From: a virus
IMG/VR virus record: IMGVR_UViG_3300031576_000014
Location: 1-64,000 of that record
Length of the DNA: 64,000 nt
Reading direction: 5' to 3' (one strand)
In this document: positions 23,643-31,286 of the stretch, piece by piece
How the letters are laid out: every line of letters begins with the position of its first letter
Numbering within the stretch: the stretch's first letter is position 1
Notes under the pieces: model-generated
Told to the model about the DNA's origin: nothing
Database searches by the model: none
Seen by the model: the letters and a program-made list of their open reading frames with translations, nothing else
Position numbers and translations under genes: made by a program

Positions 23643-24067
23643 GGTCCCGCCGGTCCGCGGCGGTAGCCGACGGAGCTGAAGACGTGCCCGCGCGGACGGG
23701 AGACGTCCGTGACCTTCGTCTCTGTCGCCGTGTAGTGGGCGATCGCCTCGACGATGTCCGCCGCCGTCACGCCCACGTCCGCGAGCTGCTCCGCCGTCAC
23801 GAACGCGTCGATCTCCTCTCGCCAATCCTTCGGCGCGACGAGGTTGAACGCTTTCTCCAGACGCGCAGCATTGGCGTGAGCGCGCACAGCTTCGAGCGTC
23901 CAAACCTTGTCCCCGCTCTCGACGCAGACGCGGTCGCCCGCGAGAAGAGCTTCCCGCTCCTCTTCGCTCAGCTGCACCGGCAGCGTCGCCATGGTGCACG
24001 TCCGGACGCGGCCGTCCTCGACCGTGCGCGCGGAAACCTTGACCTCGATGTCCGTCTTCGTCTGCAT
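23639..24067 (-). CDS. Hypothetical protein, first gene after operator cassette II
   Basis: 142 aa from MQTKTDIEVKV. Beta-rich N-terminal half, helices after residue 60 (EEEREALLAGDRV; EEIDAFVTAEQLADV). The ATG lies 19 nt below the first operator of cassette II (24086-24109), so it probably opens an operon read leftward to 20.9 kb. Confidence 0.72.
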   Translation of the reverse strand: MQTKTDIEVKVSARTVEDGRVRTCTMATLPVQLSEEEREALLAGDRVCVESGDKVWTLEAVRAHANAARLEKAFNLVAPKDWREEIDAFVTAEQLADVGVTAADIVEAIAHYTATETKVTDVSRPRGHVFSSVGYRRGPAGP

Positions 24068-24085
24068 GCCAGGGAGTAATGCTAA

Positions 24086-24212
24086 TGCTATGCCAACCAT
24101 GACGGAGCACGCAAGTGCCCGCGAACACGCGGCAGTCGTCTAGATGCTATGACATAGGTGTCATAGCTAAGTAGATTCTGCGGCCTTTTAGCTATGACAT
24201 TCGTGTCAAAGC
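24086..24212 (-). promoter_or_regulatory. Three-operator cassette II
   Basis: Inverted repeats at 24086-24109 (degenerate), 24146-24167 (GCTATGACA / TGTCATAGC around TAGG, perfect) and 24191-24212 (one mismatch, spacer TTCG). Lies between divergent genes: leftward start 24067 and rightward start 24214. The flank after the third site (ctttgcatgctctcctgg) is shared with cassette III. Confidence 0.8.
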
Positions 24213-24213
24213 T

Positions 24214-24447
24214 ATGAACACTTTGCATGCTCTCCTGGAGGTGCGCACGATCTTGCCGCGCTGGCCAAGCCGCTTCTCTCGCCTGATGACGTGGACGACT
24301 AAGGACCTCCGCAAGGCGTGCGAGGTGGCCACACCGGGCCGTTCGTGGGCCTTCTGCCCGAAGGCCGAGATGGCCGGATTCCTCGCCGACCGCGACCCCG
24401 ACGTCGTCCGCTTGCGCACGATCTGCCGAGGGAGGAGCCGTGTCTAA
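24214..24447 (+). CDS. Small rightward-transcribed protein (77 aa)
   Basis: One of only two plus-strand genes. Third positions are GC-rich from about codon 25 onward and it ends with its TAA overlapping the dTMP kinase stop from the other strand. ATG 24214 lies directly after operator site 3; ATG 24286 (MTWTTKDLRKACEV) is an alternative. The middle, SWAFCPKAEMAGFLADRDPDVV, looks like a folded helical protein. The first 16 codons have a copy downstream of cassette III. It could be a regulator of the divergent region. Function unknown. Confidence 0.5.
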   Translation: MNTLHALLEVRTILPRWPSRFSRLMTWTTKDLRKACEVATPGRSWAFCPKAEMAGFLADRDPDVVRLRTICRGRSRV

Positions 24448-25073
24448 GCCGCCGGAGGGCGCTCCGTGTCCGGCCGGTAACGGTCGACCCATGCGACGAC
24501 CTTCCAGAAGAGATCGTCGACGCTCTCCTCTGCGTCGAATTCCCGCGACCCGCCGCACGGCGCCATCGCGTTCGCTCGCACCCAGACGTAGCGCTCGGCC
24601 ACGCGCTCGACCAGCTCCGGCCGTTCGTAGATCTCCGGCTTCTTGTCCCGCTTCGCCATGCGCAGGACGAGCGTCGTCGGCGACGCTTTCAGGACCACGT
24701 AGACGGTCGGACTGACGACCGGCGCGTTGATGCGCAGAAGCCACTGCGTGTGCGCCGCCGCCTTTCTCTTGTCTTCGAGGTGGAGCGCGCCGTAGACGAG
24801 AGCGCTCATCGTCCAGCGGTCCGCGACCAGGCACCTGCCCGCGTTCTTCATCTCCCAGATCCCCGCGTCGCGCGCGAGCCTGTCCGCCGTGTACGCGCAT
24901 TGCATTTCGACCGGGTCTAGCGGCTCTTCGCCGGAGAGCCCGCGCCTGACCAGCCTGCCGATCGGCGACGCGCTGCACCCCGGCACCAGCTCTCCGCCGT
25001 AATGCTCGAGCAGCCGCTCGACCTGGGTACTTTTTCCAGAACCATCCGGTCCCTCTACAGCGATGAAAGTCAT
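24444..25073 (-). CDS. tmk: Thymidylate (dTMP) kinase
   Basis: 209 aa. Begins MTFIAVEGPDGSGKSTQ with the P-loop at residues 8-15, DRW in the middle for the nucleotide site (VADRWTMSALVY), and a basic lid-like stretch (RMAKRDKKPEIY). Phosphorylates dTMP to dTDP for DNA synthesis. With thyX elsewhere in the window it completes a route from dUMP to dTDP. ATG overlaps the upstream stop by 4 nt. A related deoxynucleotide kinase cannot be fully excluded. Confidence 0.85.
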   Translation of the reverse strand: MTFIAVEGPDGSGKSTQVERLLEHYGGELVPGCSASPIGRLVRRGLSGEEPLDPVEMQCAYTADRLARDAGIWEMKNAGRCLVADRWTMSALVYGALHLEDKRKAAAHTQWLLRINAPVVSPTVYVVLKASPTTLVLRMAKRDKKPEIYERPELVERVAERYVWVRANAMAPCGGSREFDAEESVDDLFWKVVAWVDRYRPDTERPPAA

Positions 25074-25333
25074 TCTGCGCGTCTCCTTCGAACGATCACT
25101 TCTTTGAGCGGGTTGTCCTTGTGAAGATGCACCCGGGCGAACGTCAGCACGTGCTGCCGCACGGCGCCCGTCCCGCATGTCGTCTTGAACTCCGTGCCGC
25201 AGACGGTGCAGCGCGCGCGCACGATCCTCGGAAGGAGCACCCCGTCCTCGACCTCGACGGGCGAGAATCGCCCGAACACGTGCGGACACCATCTCGGGGA
25301 GTACGTCTCCCAGGCTGCGTCCGGCTCGCTCAT
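25070..25333 (-). CDS. Zinc-ribbon-like protein (87 aa)
   Basis: ATG 25333 overlaps the upstream stop. WCPH and CTVC pairs spaced about 25 residues apart, then TTCGTG, suggest zinc binding. Basic C-terminus. Function unknown. Confidence 0.65.
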   Translation of the reverse strand: MSEPDAAWETYSPRWCPHVFGRFSPVEVEDGVLLPRIVRARCTVCGTEFKTTCGTGAVRQHVLTFARVHLHKDNPLKEVIVRRRRAE

Positions 25334-25680
25334 CCGGGCAGCGCCTTCAGAAGCCGCGCGCGCGAGCGCGCCAGCCATCCCTTCCAGACGATGCGGAACC
25401 GGCGCGCGTGCGCCTTCTTCCCCGTCACCTCCTCCGCGCTCCAGCCCTCCCTCCGCCGCAGGAAGTCGACGGCGAGCGCGAACCAGAACGGAAGCTCCTT
25501 GACCGTGTACGGCACAACCACGTCGAACGCCCCGCGACGATGCAGGAGCCGCTTGTGCTTCCTGACCAGCCAGGCCGCGCACGCCGGCCCGTGGCGCTCG
25601 ACCACCGCGTCGCGCGCAACGTTCTCCGCCGGCTCCGGCGCGGCCAGCGCGAGCAGCTTGTCGCGGTGCGCAGCGCGCAT
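25330..25680 (-). CDS. Hypothetical helical protein (116 aa)
   Basis: Start shares one base with the preceding TGA (TGATG). Two long helical sections flank VPYTVKELPFWFALAVDFLRRREGW, which is hydrophobic enough for a buried helix but has charges against a membrane span. Arg-rich. Function unknown. Confidence 0.65.
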   Translation of the reverse strand: MRAAHRDKLLALAAPEPAENVARDAVVERHGPACAAWLVRKHKRLLHRRGAFDVVVPYTVKELPFWFALAVDFLRRREGWSAEEVTGKKAHARRFRIVWKGWLARSRARLLKALPG

Positions 25681-26240
25681 CAGATCCTCTCGAACACTGC
25701 CCGGGCGCGCAACTCATCCTGGAGTCTGTTTTTCAAGACCACCTCGACCAGCGGCCCCTGGTCCCGGATACTCCGAAGCCGGACACGTCGAAGAAGGGCA
25801 GTGAACGGCAGCTTGGCCGCCCCTGCGAACAACAAACGGTGAAGGTTGCCGTCGCCGAGAACGCCGAGAACGATGCGCACCTCTACGTCCTCGTCCCGTT
25901 CGAGCGCGCCCATGCGCGCGTCCGCTTCGCCCCCTTCGCCCCCTTCGCCTTCCTCTTGAACATCTCCACCTGCGCGAGGCGCTTCTCCGCCTGCTCCCTG
26001 GTCAGGTCGTCCGCCGAGAGGTTTTTCCCGGCCTCGCTCCGCACCTGGTGGCCGCGCTTCGTCTTGACGATCACGCTTCCCAGCGTAGCGCCTCAGCTCC
26101 GCGCGCAGAAGGTCGCACTCGCGATCCTTGTCCGCGAGCATCGCGCCGTAGAGCGCGATGAGGTGGAAGACCGCGTTGTGCACGGCCGGCGCCTTCAGGT
26201 TCGGCCCGAGCGCCGCCGCGACCTGCTCGGGCGTCAGCAC
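25680..26240 (-). CDS. Hypothetical protein, long frame with embedded gene
   Basis: GTG 26240 overlaps the upstream stop. The first 55 residues (MLTPEQVAAALGPNLKAPAVH onward) and the last 77 (from ATG 25913, MGALERDEDVEVRIVLGVLG) look like genuine protein. The middle, 26074-25914, is Gly/Glu/Arg-rich and is the out-of-frame image of a better-coding gene (25883-26074). Possibly three genes rather than one, or an indel is present. Confidence 0.4.
   Translation of the reverse strand: MLTPEQVAAALGPNLKAPAVHNAVFHLIALYGAMLADKDRECDLLRAELRRYAGKRDRQDEARPPGAERGREKPLGGRPDQGAGGEAPRAGGDVQEEGEGGEGGEADARMGALERDEDVEVRIVLGVLGDGNLHRLLFAGAAKLPFTALLRRVRLRSIRDQGPLVEVVLKNRLQDELRARAVFERI
25883..26074 (-). CDS. Small basic protein (63 aa)
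   Basis: GTG start 26074. MIVKTKRGHQVRSEAGKNLS, then a helix ending in VEMFKRKAKGAKGAKR, follows the pattern of short phage proteins that open with a VKTKRGxxVxSEAGKNL strand pair. Third positions are clearly GC-rich in this frame. Overlaps the longer frame on the same strand. Confidence 0.6.
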   Translation of the reverse strand: MIVKTKRGHQVRSEAGKNLSADDLTREQAEKRLAQVEMFKRKAKGAKGAKRTRAWARSNGTRT

Positions 26241-26845
26241 GCGCTCTCCGCCTCGATCGCCGCCCGGTTCGCCTGGAGGACCGCGAGGACGAGCAGCGCG
26301 GCCGTGCGCGGCGCCACCTCCGCCTGACGGCCCGTCTCGAGGAGGGCTGCCACGACCTTGGCGATCTTCTCGACCGCGAGCTTCGCCAGCCAGACCTCCT
26401 TCGCCTCCATCTCGACGAAGACCGCGGGCGAGCGCGCGTCGAGAGCGTGGCCCGTCGCGAGAAGAAGCACCGGCCCGGGGACGGCCACGCCGTTCACGGT
26501 CGAGACCCACTGCTCCTCGACCCCGTCGAAGAACTTCTCGACCGGCCCCATCGCCATCGTCGGCGCGTGGAACACCCAAGCCTTGCGCTTCTCCAGGTCG
26601 CGGCCCCATACGATCGGGTCCGGAGCCGGAGCGTCGGGCAGACCGTCGTTGTCCTCGTCCTTCAGAAGCCTCTCCGTCGCCTCGATCGACGGCGTTGGTG
26701 CTGGGACGCTCGGGTCAGCGGGGACGCAGCCTTCGTGGATGCATCCTGGCCCGCACGCGCAACCCTCGACGGTGCACGCCATCACGCCTCCCCGCCGCTC
26801 GTGCAGGAGGCTGCTGTGGCCGCAAACGCACGCGGCGCTGCTCAT
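26234..26845 (-). CDS. Cys-rich N-terminal protein (203 aa)
   Basis: ATG 26845 overlaps the upstream stop. Residues 1-40 hold CVCGH, CTVEGCACGPGC and CIHEGC, an unusual nine-Cys metal-binding head; residues 85-203 are a separate alpha/beta part (VFHAPTMAMGPVEKFF). Function unknown. Confidence 0.7.
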   Translation of the reverse strand: MSSAACVCGHSSLLHERRGGVMACTVEGCACGPGCIHEGCVPADPSVPAPTPSIEATERLLKDEDNDGLPDAPAPDPIVWGRDLEKRKAWVFHAPTMAMGPVEKFFDGVEEQWVSTVNGVAVPGPVLLLATGHALDARSPAVFVEMEAKEVWLAKLAVEKIAKVVAALLETGRQAEVAPRTAALLVLAVLQANRAAIEAESAC

Positions 26846-27258
26846 GCCCTTCTCCTCGCGATCCTGTTGATGAACGCCATGTGATCCTCCGCGTCCCTTG
26901 CCGCGTCGCGCACGCCCTCGACCGGGACGTCGACCTCGCCCGAGAGCATGATCCCGGGCTGCCACTTCCAGTCCGGATCGAGGTGGTTCGCGACCACGTC
27001 CGGCGGAACCTTGCCGGCGAAGAAGTCCGCCGTCCGCTCGACGTGCTCGTAGCCCCTCTGGTAGCCCGCCTGGTAGCAGATCCTCCCGTGCTCCTGCGAG
27101 AGCCTCACCCAGTCCGCGCGCGTCGCCTTCGGGTACGCGTTCGCGAAGGCGACCACGACCTCCGAGAGCCTCTTCGGGAGCTGCGGACCCTCCTCGAACG
27201 TGCCGAAGAGCTTCTCTTTGACCCTGCGCAGCCACCTGACGACGGGCGTCTCGCTCAT
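26842..27258 (-). CDS. Hypothetical protein (138 aa)
   Basis: ATG 27258 overlaps the UDG-like gene stop. Helical, with aromatic-rich ICYQAGYQRGYEHVERTADFF and a DWKWQPG turn. Resembles phage proteins of similar size next to small zinc proteins; no function known. Confidence 0.7.
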   Translation of the reverse strand: MSETPVVRWLRRVKEKLFGTFEEGPQLPKRLSEVVVAFANAYPKATRADWVRLSQEHGRICYQAGYQRGYEHVERTADFFAGKVPPDVVANHLDPDWKWQPGIMLSGEVDVPVEGVRDAARDAEDHMAFINRIARRRA

Positions 27259-27731
27259 GCGAAGACTTCCCTGAGGAACTTCTCCGCGCGCGCCCGGTTG
27301 CCGACGTCGTTCCACCAGCGGTTGACGCCCGACGGATGCGGGACGACCACCGCGTCCACCCAGCGCCCGCCTTTCCAAATCACGAACCACCGGAAGTACT
27401 CGGCTCTCCTGGGCGGGCACGCACCCACGCTGAACGTCGCCCCGTCCATGAACGCGCGGTAGACGTTCTTCCCAAGAAGGACGACCACCCTGGCCTTCCC
27501 GAACCGCATCAGGCGCGCCGCCCTGGAAGCGTCTCCCCTCGGAAAGCAGTCGCCCTTGCCGTTCTTGCCGTGATAGCGGCCGAGGAGGTTCACGCACCGC
27601 GCGCTGCCGCGCAGATCCCCGACGCCGGCGATCTGCTCGAGCCTCCGCCCGGAGCGTCCGTCGAGGACCCTGCGCCTCCCCGCCCTCCGCGAGGGAGCCT
27701 GCCCGACTACGAGGATCTTCGGGCGATCCAT
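27255..27731 (-). CDS. Uracil-DNA-glycosylase-superfamily protein
   Basis: 158 aa. Opens with a strand and glycine motif (KILVVGQAPSR), has a central LLGKNVYRAFM strand, and ends with VVVPHPSGVNRWWND, matching the two substrate-binding motifs of the UDG superfamily. No iron-sulfur cysteines of family 4 are visible. Could excise modified bases or be a non-glycosylase member. Lies amid dTMP kinase and DNA methyltransferase genes. Confidence 0.7.
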   Translation of the reverse strand: MDRPKILVVGQAPSRRAGRRRVLDGRSGRRLEQIAGVGDLRGSARCVNLLGRYHGKNGKGDCFPRGDASRAARLMRFGKARVVVLLGKNVYRAFMDGATFSVGACPPRRAEYFRWFVIWKGGRWVDAVVVPHPSGVNRWWNDVGNRARAEKFLREVFA

Positions 27732-28441
27732 GCGGCGAAGCCCAGGCTCCTCCAGAAGCAGTCGACGTCGTCGAAGCCGCTCGCGCGCAGCATCTCCTCG
27801 TTCCAGCGCGCCGTCAGGGGCACCAGCACGCCCTCGAGCGAGAGCTTCTTCCTCGCGATCTGGTCGTCCGTGTACCCCGCGACGCGCTTCCTGTCCTCGT
27901 GCGCGGCCACGAGCAGCGCATCGATCGCCGCGCTCGCCCCGATGACCTTCTCGACGAGGATCAACGCTCCTCCGCCCTCCGTATGCTCCCAGACGTCGCG
28001 CAGGATCCGCAGGCGATGCTCGAGCGGCGTGAACTGGAGCGTGAGCACGCACATCGTCAGCGCGGCGGAGGATCGGATCGGGTAGCCCGCCCGCACGAGA
28101 TCGTGCCGGAATATCTGCACATGCTGCTCCTTCGCGAAGCGGGAGCACGCTGCCTCGATCATCGGCTCCGAGACGTCGACGCCGTAGAACTCGTCCCAGC
28201 CGGCGGACGCGGCCACCAGATCAGCGATGGCGTCCCCGCGCGAGCAGCCGAGGTCGACCACCTTGTGCACGACCCTGACCTTGTGGCGCAGCCCGAGCAC
28301 GTGGGAGGCGACCTCGTGCACGAGCTTCCTCATCAGCGCGTAGTCCGGGATCGAGCGCTCGAGCATGTCCGGGAAGGAGTCGGCCACGCTCTGGTCGAAC
28401 TTCCAGCGCCCCTCCGGCATCGTCTCGTCCTTGACCGTCAT
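27707..28441 (-). CDS. SAM-dependent methyltransferase (class I)
   Basis: 244 aa. Motif I is VVDLGCSRGDAI (about 65-76), motif II region YGVDVSEPMIEAA, and a downstream TMCVLTLQFTPLEHR with the feel of CmoA-type tRNA-modifying or small-molecule methyltransferases. No target-recognition domain for DNA is seen. ATG 28441 overlaps the cytosine methyltransferase stop. Substrate unknown. Confidence 0.75.
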   Translation of the reverse strand: MTVKDETMPEGRWKFDQSVADSFPDMLERSIPDYALMRKLVHEVASHVLGLRHKVRVVHKVVDLGCSRGDAIADLVAASAGWDEFYGVDVSEPMIEAACSRFAKEQHVQIFRHDLVRAGYPIRSSAALTMCVLTLQFTPLEHRLRILRDVWEHTEGGGALILVEKVIGASAAIDALLVAAHEDRKRVAGYTDDQIARKKLSLEGVLVPLTARWNEEMLRASGFDDVDCFWRSLGFAAWIARRSS

Positions 28442-29817
28442 CGCCGTTTCTTTGCCGCCAGCAGCCCGTCCCGGACCACGGCGGCCACGGCCCGCATCAT
28501 GAGGGGAGGAACCGCCCTCCCGCACCTCTCCCACATCTGCTGGTACGTGCCCGTGAGCACGAAGTCGTCCGGGAACGAGCAGATGCGCTTCAGCTCCGCG
28601 ATCGTGAACTTCCGCGGCTCCGTCGGGTGCGTCGGGCCCGCTGCTCCAGCGTTTCCTCCCTTTGCCGTGATCGCCGGCGAAGACTCGTTCGTGCCCCCCC
28701 TGACCAGGTTTAGATACTTCTCTGACTTTCCACCCTCCGCCAGCCGATGCCACTCCGGACCGATCACGAAGCGCTCGATATTCGACGCGTCCTCTTCCTC
28801 GACTTGGAACTGGAACGGCGCGCACCCGATCGTGTCCCCGCCGAGCACGGTCGGACACGGATCATCAAGCGGGATCTCCTTCCCCTTCATGTCGAAGGGC
28901 GCCTTGTTGCCGTGCCGCACGCGCACCTGCGACGCAAACCCAGTCCCCATCCCGGCCGCGGACACTGTCGGCGCCGGTTCGTCAGACGACAACATCCTCT
29001 CGCGTGCCGGCGCTCCTCCCGGCCTATACCGGGTCGTAATCTGCGGACCCTCTGATGGTTCGTCGTCGACCGCCATGATCTGGGAGAAAGTTCTGGGTCT
29101 ATTATGCGTCATCACCGTCGGCGCCGGTTCGTTGCTTCGTTCTCCTTTCTTGGTGACAACCCGCAGGGACTCGAAAACGTCGCGCAGCGTGTAGAAATAC
29201 GGGAGCGGCGTCGGGTGCGCGGGCTCGATGTCGAGATCCTCGCGGAAGCCGACGAAGAACAAGCGCTGCCGCGACTGCGGAACGCCGAGCCACTTCGCAT
29301 CGAGAACACGCGCAGCGACTCGGTAGCCGGACTCCTTCAGCTCCTTCAAGATCTCAAGGAAGTAGCCCTTCGCGACGCCCTTCACGAGCCCTGAGACGTT
29401 CTCCGCGACGAACGCGCGCGGCTTCAACCCTCGAAGGATCCGCACGAACTCGAAGAAGAGATCGTCCGTCCTCTGGCGAGTGTCGCTGTACGCCTTGACC
29501 GCTCCCCAGTCGCGCTCGCGCTTGCCGCTCGTTGAAAAAGCCGCGCATGGGGGTGACCCGTCAAGCACGTCCAGCTCGCCGATCTTCATCCCGGTCTGCG
29601 CAAGGATCTCCTTCGGCTCGACCTTCCTGACGTCCCTGTCGTCGACCGGCGTCCCGGGGAAGTTCGCCGCGTACGTTTCTCGCGCTGCCTTGACGAACTC
29701 GCTCGCCCAAACGACGTGCATGCCGGCCATCGCGTAGCCGAGCGAGGAGCCGCCCCCTCCAGAGAAGAGGCTAACGACCTTGAGCCCGTTGCGCGGGACT
29801 GCGCGGACCTCGGCCAT
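28438..29817 (-). CDS. C5-cytosine DNA methyltransferase
   Basis: 459 aa. Motif I SLFSGGGGSSLGY (16-28), catalytic PPC with Cys91 in GSPPCAAFS, ENV (139-141), QSRQRLFFVG (181-190), and a long target-recognition region before the closing motif near RAVPPLMMRAV. Methylates a DNA cytosine, which commonly protects phage DNA from host restriction. No paired endonuclease is nearby, so it acts as an orphan. Its recognition sequence cannot be read from the protein. Confidence 0.9.
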   Translation of the reverse strand: MAEVRAVPRNGLKVVSLFSGGGGSSLGYAMAGMHVVWASEFVKAARETYAANFPGTPVDDRDVRKVEPKEILAQTGMKIGELDVLDGSPPCAAFSTSGKRERDWGAVKAYSDTRQRTDDLFFEFVRILRGLKPRAFVAENVSGLVKGVAKGYFLEILKELKESGYRVAARVLDAKWLGVPQSRQRLFFVGFREDLDIEPAHPTPLPYFYTLRDVFESLRVVTKKGERSNEPAPTVMTHNRPRTFSQIMAVDDEPSEGPQITTRYRPGGAPARERMLSSDEPAPTVSAAGMGTGFASQVRVRHGNKAPFDMKGKEIPLDDPCPTVLGGDTIGCAPFQFQVEEEDASNIERFVIGPEWHRLAEGGKSEKYLNLVRGGTNESSPAITAKGGNAGAAGPTHPTEPRKFTIAELKRICSFPDDFVLTGTYQQMWERCGRAVPPLMMRAVAAVVRDGLLAAKKRR

Positions 29818-30088
29818 CGACGGCAACCGGTACGAGGGCTTCGACGGCGCGGATGGACTCGTCCCGGCACCGGGCGACGAGCGCGGCGTAGACGTTCCTG
29901 ACAGGGCCCTCGACGACGCGCGACGCAAGCTGCTCCTCCCTCTTCGGATCGTACACCGGCAGCCCGGACTCCGCCTTCGCCCGCGCGGCCTCCAGGCTCA
30001 GCTCGAGCCGACGCTTGAGCAGGAAGAGGATCCGGATGTCGAGGTTGTCGATGTCGTGGCGGACCTGCTCGAGCGCGCGCGTGTTCAT
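29771..30088 (-). CDS. AroQ-type chorismate-mutase-like protein
   Basis: 105 aa. RALEQVRHDIDNLDIRILFLLKRR then AKAESGLPVYDPKREEQL matches the AroQ chorismate mutase helix signature; counterparts of its active-site residues are Arg10, Arg27, Lys38, Asp47, Arg50 and Glu51. Would convert chorismate to prephenate if active. Overlaps the methyltransferase gene by 47 nt. Such domains in phages are rare; it could also be a non-catalytic helical relative. Confidence 0.65.
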   Translation of the reverse strand: MNTRALEQVRHDIDNLDIRILFLLKRRLELSLEAARAKAESGLPVYDPKREEQLASRVVEGPVRNVYAALVARCRDESIRAVEALVPVAVDGRGPRSPAQRAQGR

Positions 30089-30705
30089 CCCGCGCCCTTT
30101 GCCGCCCTCCCGTTCTTGCCGCCGCCGCGAAGCTCCGTCTTGCCCCCGCTCCATTTGTAGCCGCACTTCGGGCAGCGGAAGTCGACCTGGATGTTCTCGT
30201 TGAACATCGGGAAGCTCTCTGGCGGCTGCACTACCAGCCGGTCAACGTCGCCCCCCGCGAAGCCTGTCCCGTAGAGGTCGCCGGCGGTCGCCCTTTCACG
30301 GAGAAGGACGAGCAGGATCGTGTTGTCGTAGCCCGCCCGGTCGCTCGTCCGGTTGTCCGCAAGCATGATCCGCATCGCCGTCGCATCGTCGACGTCGACG
30401 AAGATCGCCGGAACGCGCTTTAGCCCTTTGACGCTCGCGCTCTTCCAGCGATGGTTGCCGACGAGGATCAGGTTGGTCGACTTCTGAACAAGGCACGCGC
30501 CGTAGAAGCCGTTCGCCTCGACGGACTCGTCGATCAGCCCCTGCGCACCACGGCGGGGGTTGCGCGGGTGAGGGGCTATCGAGCCCGTGGGCACGACGCG
30601 GTAGCGCTGCTTGACGATCTCCGCCGCGACTGCCGCCGACGCGTCGTTCGAGGGCGCCGCCGGCGAGGTCACGGCCTCCGGGGCAGCCTCTTTCGCTCTC
30701 CGCAT
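30085..30705 (-). CDS. ParB-domain protein with zinc-ribbon tail
   Basis: 206 aa. The ParB/Srx N-domain shows as VVPTGSIAPHPRNPRRG, VGNHRWKSASVKGL and VDVDDATAMRIMLADNRTSD. The C-terminus adds FRCPKCGYKWSG, half of a zinc ribbon. No HTH or ParA partner is visible, so this is likely a phage ParB-like nuclease or a transcription-related cofactor rather than a partition protein. It is the second ParB-like gene here. Confidence 0.72.
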   Translation of the reverse strand: MRRAKEAAPEAVTSPAAPSNDASAAVAAEIVKQRYRVVPTGSIAPHPRNPRRGAQGLIDESVEANGFYGACLVQKSTNLILVGNHRWKSASVKGLKRVPAIFVDVDDATAMRIMLADNRTSDRAGYDNTILLVLLRERATAGDLYGTGFAGGDVDRLVVQPPESFPMFNENIQVDFRCPKCGYKWSGGKTELRGGGKNGRAAKGAG

Positions 30706-31286
30706 CCCGCGCTCGCCTCCTGCCTGGCAGCATCCCCCTGCGCGTTCCAACCTTCAAGCGTCATCGACGGCATCCCGAGACGCGCGCGCCCTGCGTTCGC
30801 GACGGCGAACGCGTCGACCTGGTCCGCCGTCCACTTCTCCCCAGGCTGGGGGAAAGCTGCGAAGAACGCGCGCTGCACCGCCTCCCCGGACCTCTCGTGG
30901 GGCACTTTTCCGAGCAGCGCCTTGCGGATCGTCGGGATCGCGATCGGCCGCGCGACGATGCCCTTCTCCCGGTAGAGCGCCAGCTTGATGCACCCGGTCA
31001 GCTCCGCCACGCCGCGCGCGTGCGCGAGCGCGGAACCGAAGCTGTAGTCCTCGACGAAGACGACGACGTCCGACGAGATCAGGCCCACGACCGCGCGCGA
31101 GATCTCGCCCAGGCGCACGCAGCGGTCCTCCAGCGTGTGCTCCTTCGGAAGCGCGTGCGCGCAAGAAAAGACGGACACTTCCTCGATACTCTTCGCGTCC
31201 CAGCTGCAAAGGACGAGCGCCGCCGCCGTCCCCCGGAGCGACACGTCGAGCCCCCAAACATCGACGGTGGCTCGGCGACGCGTCAC
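30669..31286 (-). CDS. RuvC-like Holliday-junction nuclease
   Basis: 205 aa. RNase H-fold motifs: WGLDVSLRGTAA (Asp14), VVVFVEDYSFGS (acidic residue on strand 4), and a C-terminal DQVDAFAVANAG with the third carboxylate. Fits RuvC-type resolvases that process recombination intermediates and branched phage DNA before packaging. GTG 31286 overlaps the SbcC-like gene stop. Confidence 0.78.
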   Translation of the reverse strand: MTRRRATVDVWGLDVSLRGTAAALVLCSWDAKSIEEVSVFSCAHALPKEHTLEDRCVRLGEISRAVVGLISSDVVVFVEDYSFGSALAHARGVAELTGCIKLALYREKGIVARPIAIPTIRKALLGKVPHERSGEAVQRAFFAAFPQPGEKWTADQVDAFAVANAGRARLGMPSMTLEGWNAQGDAARQEASAGCGERKRLPRRP

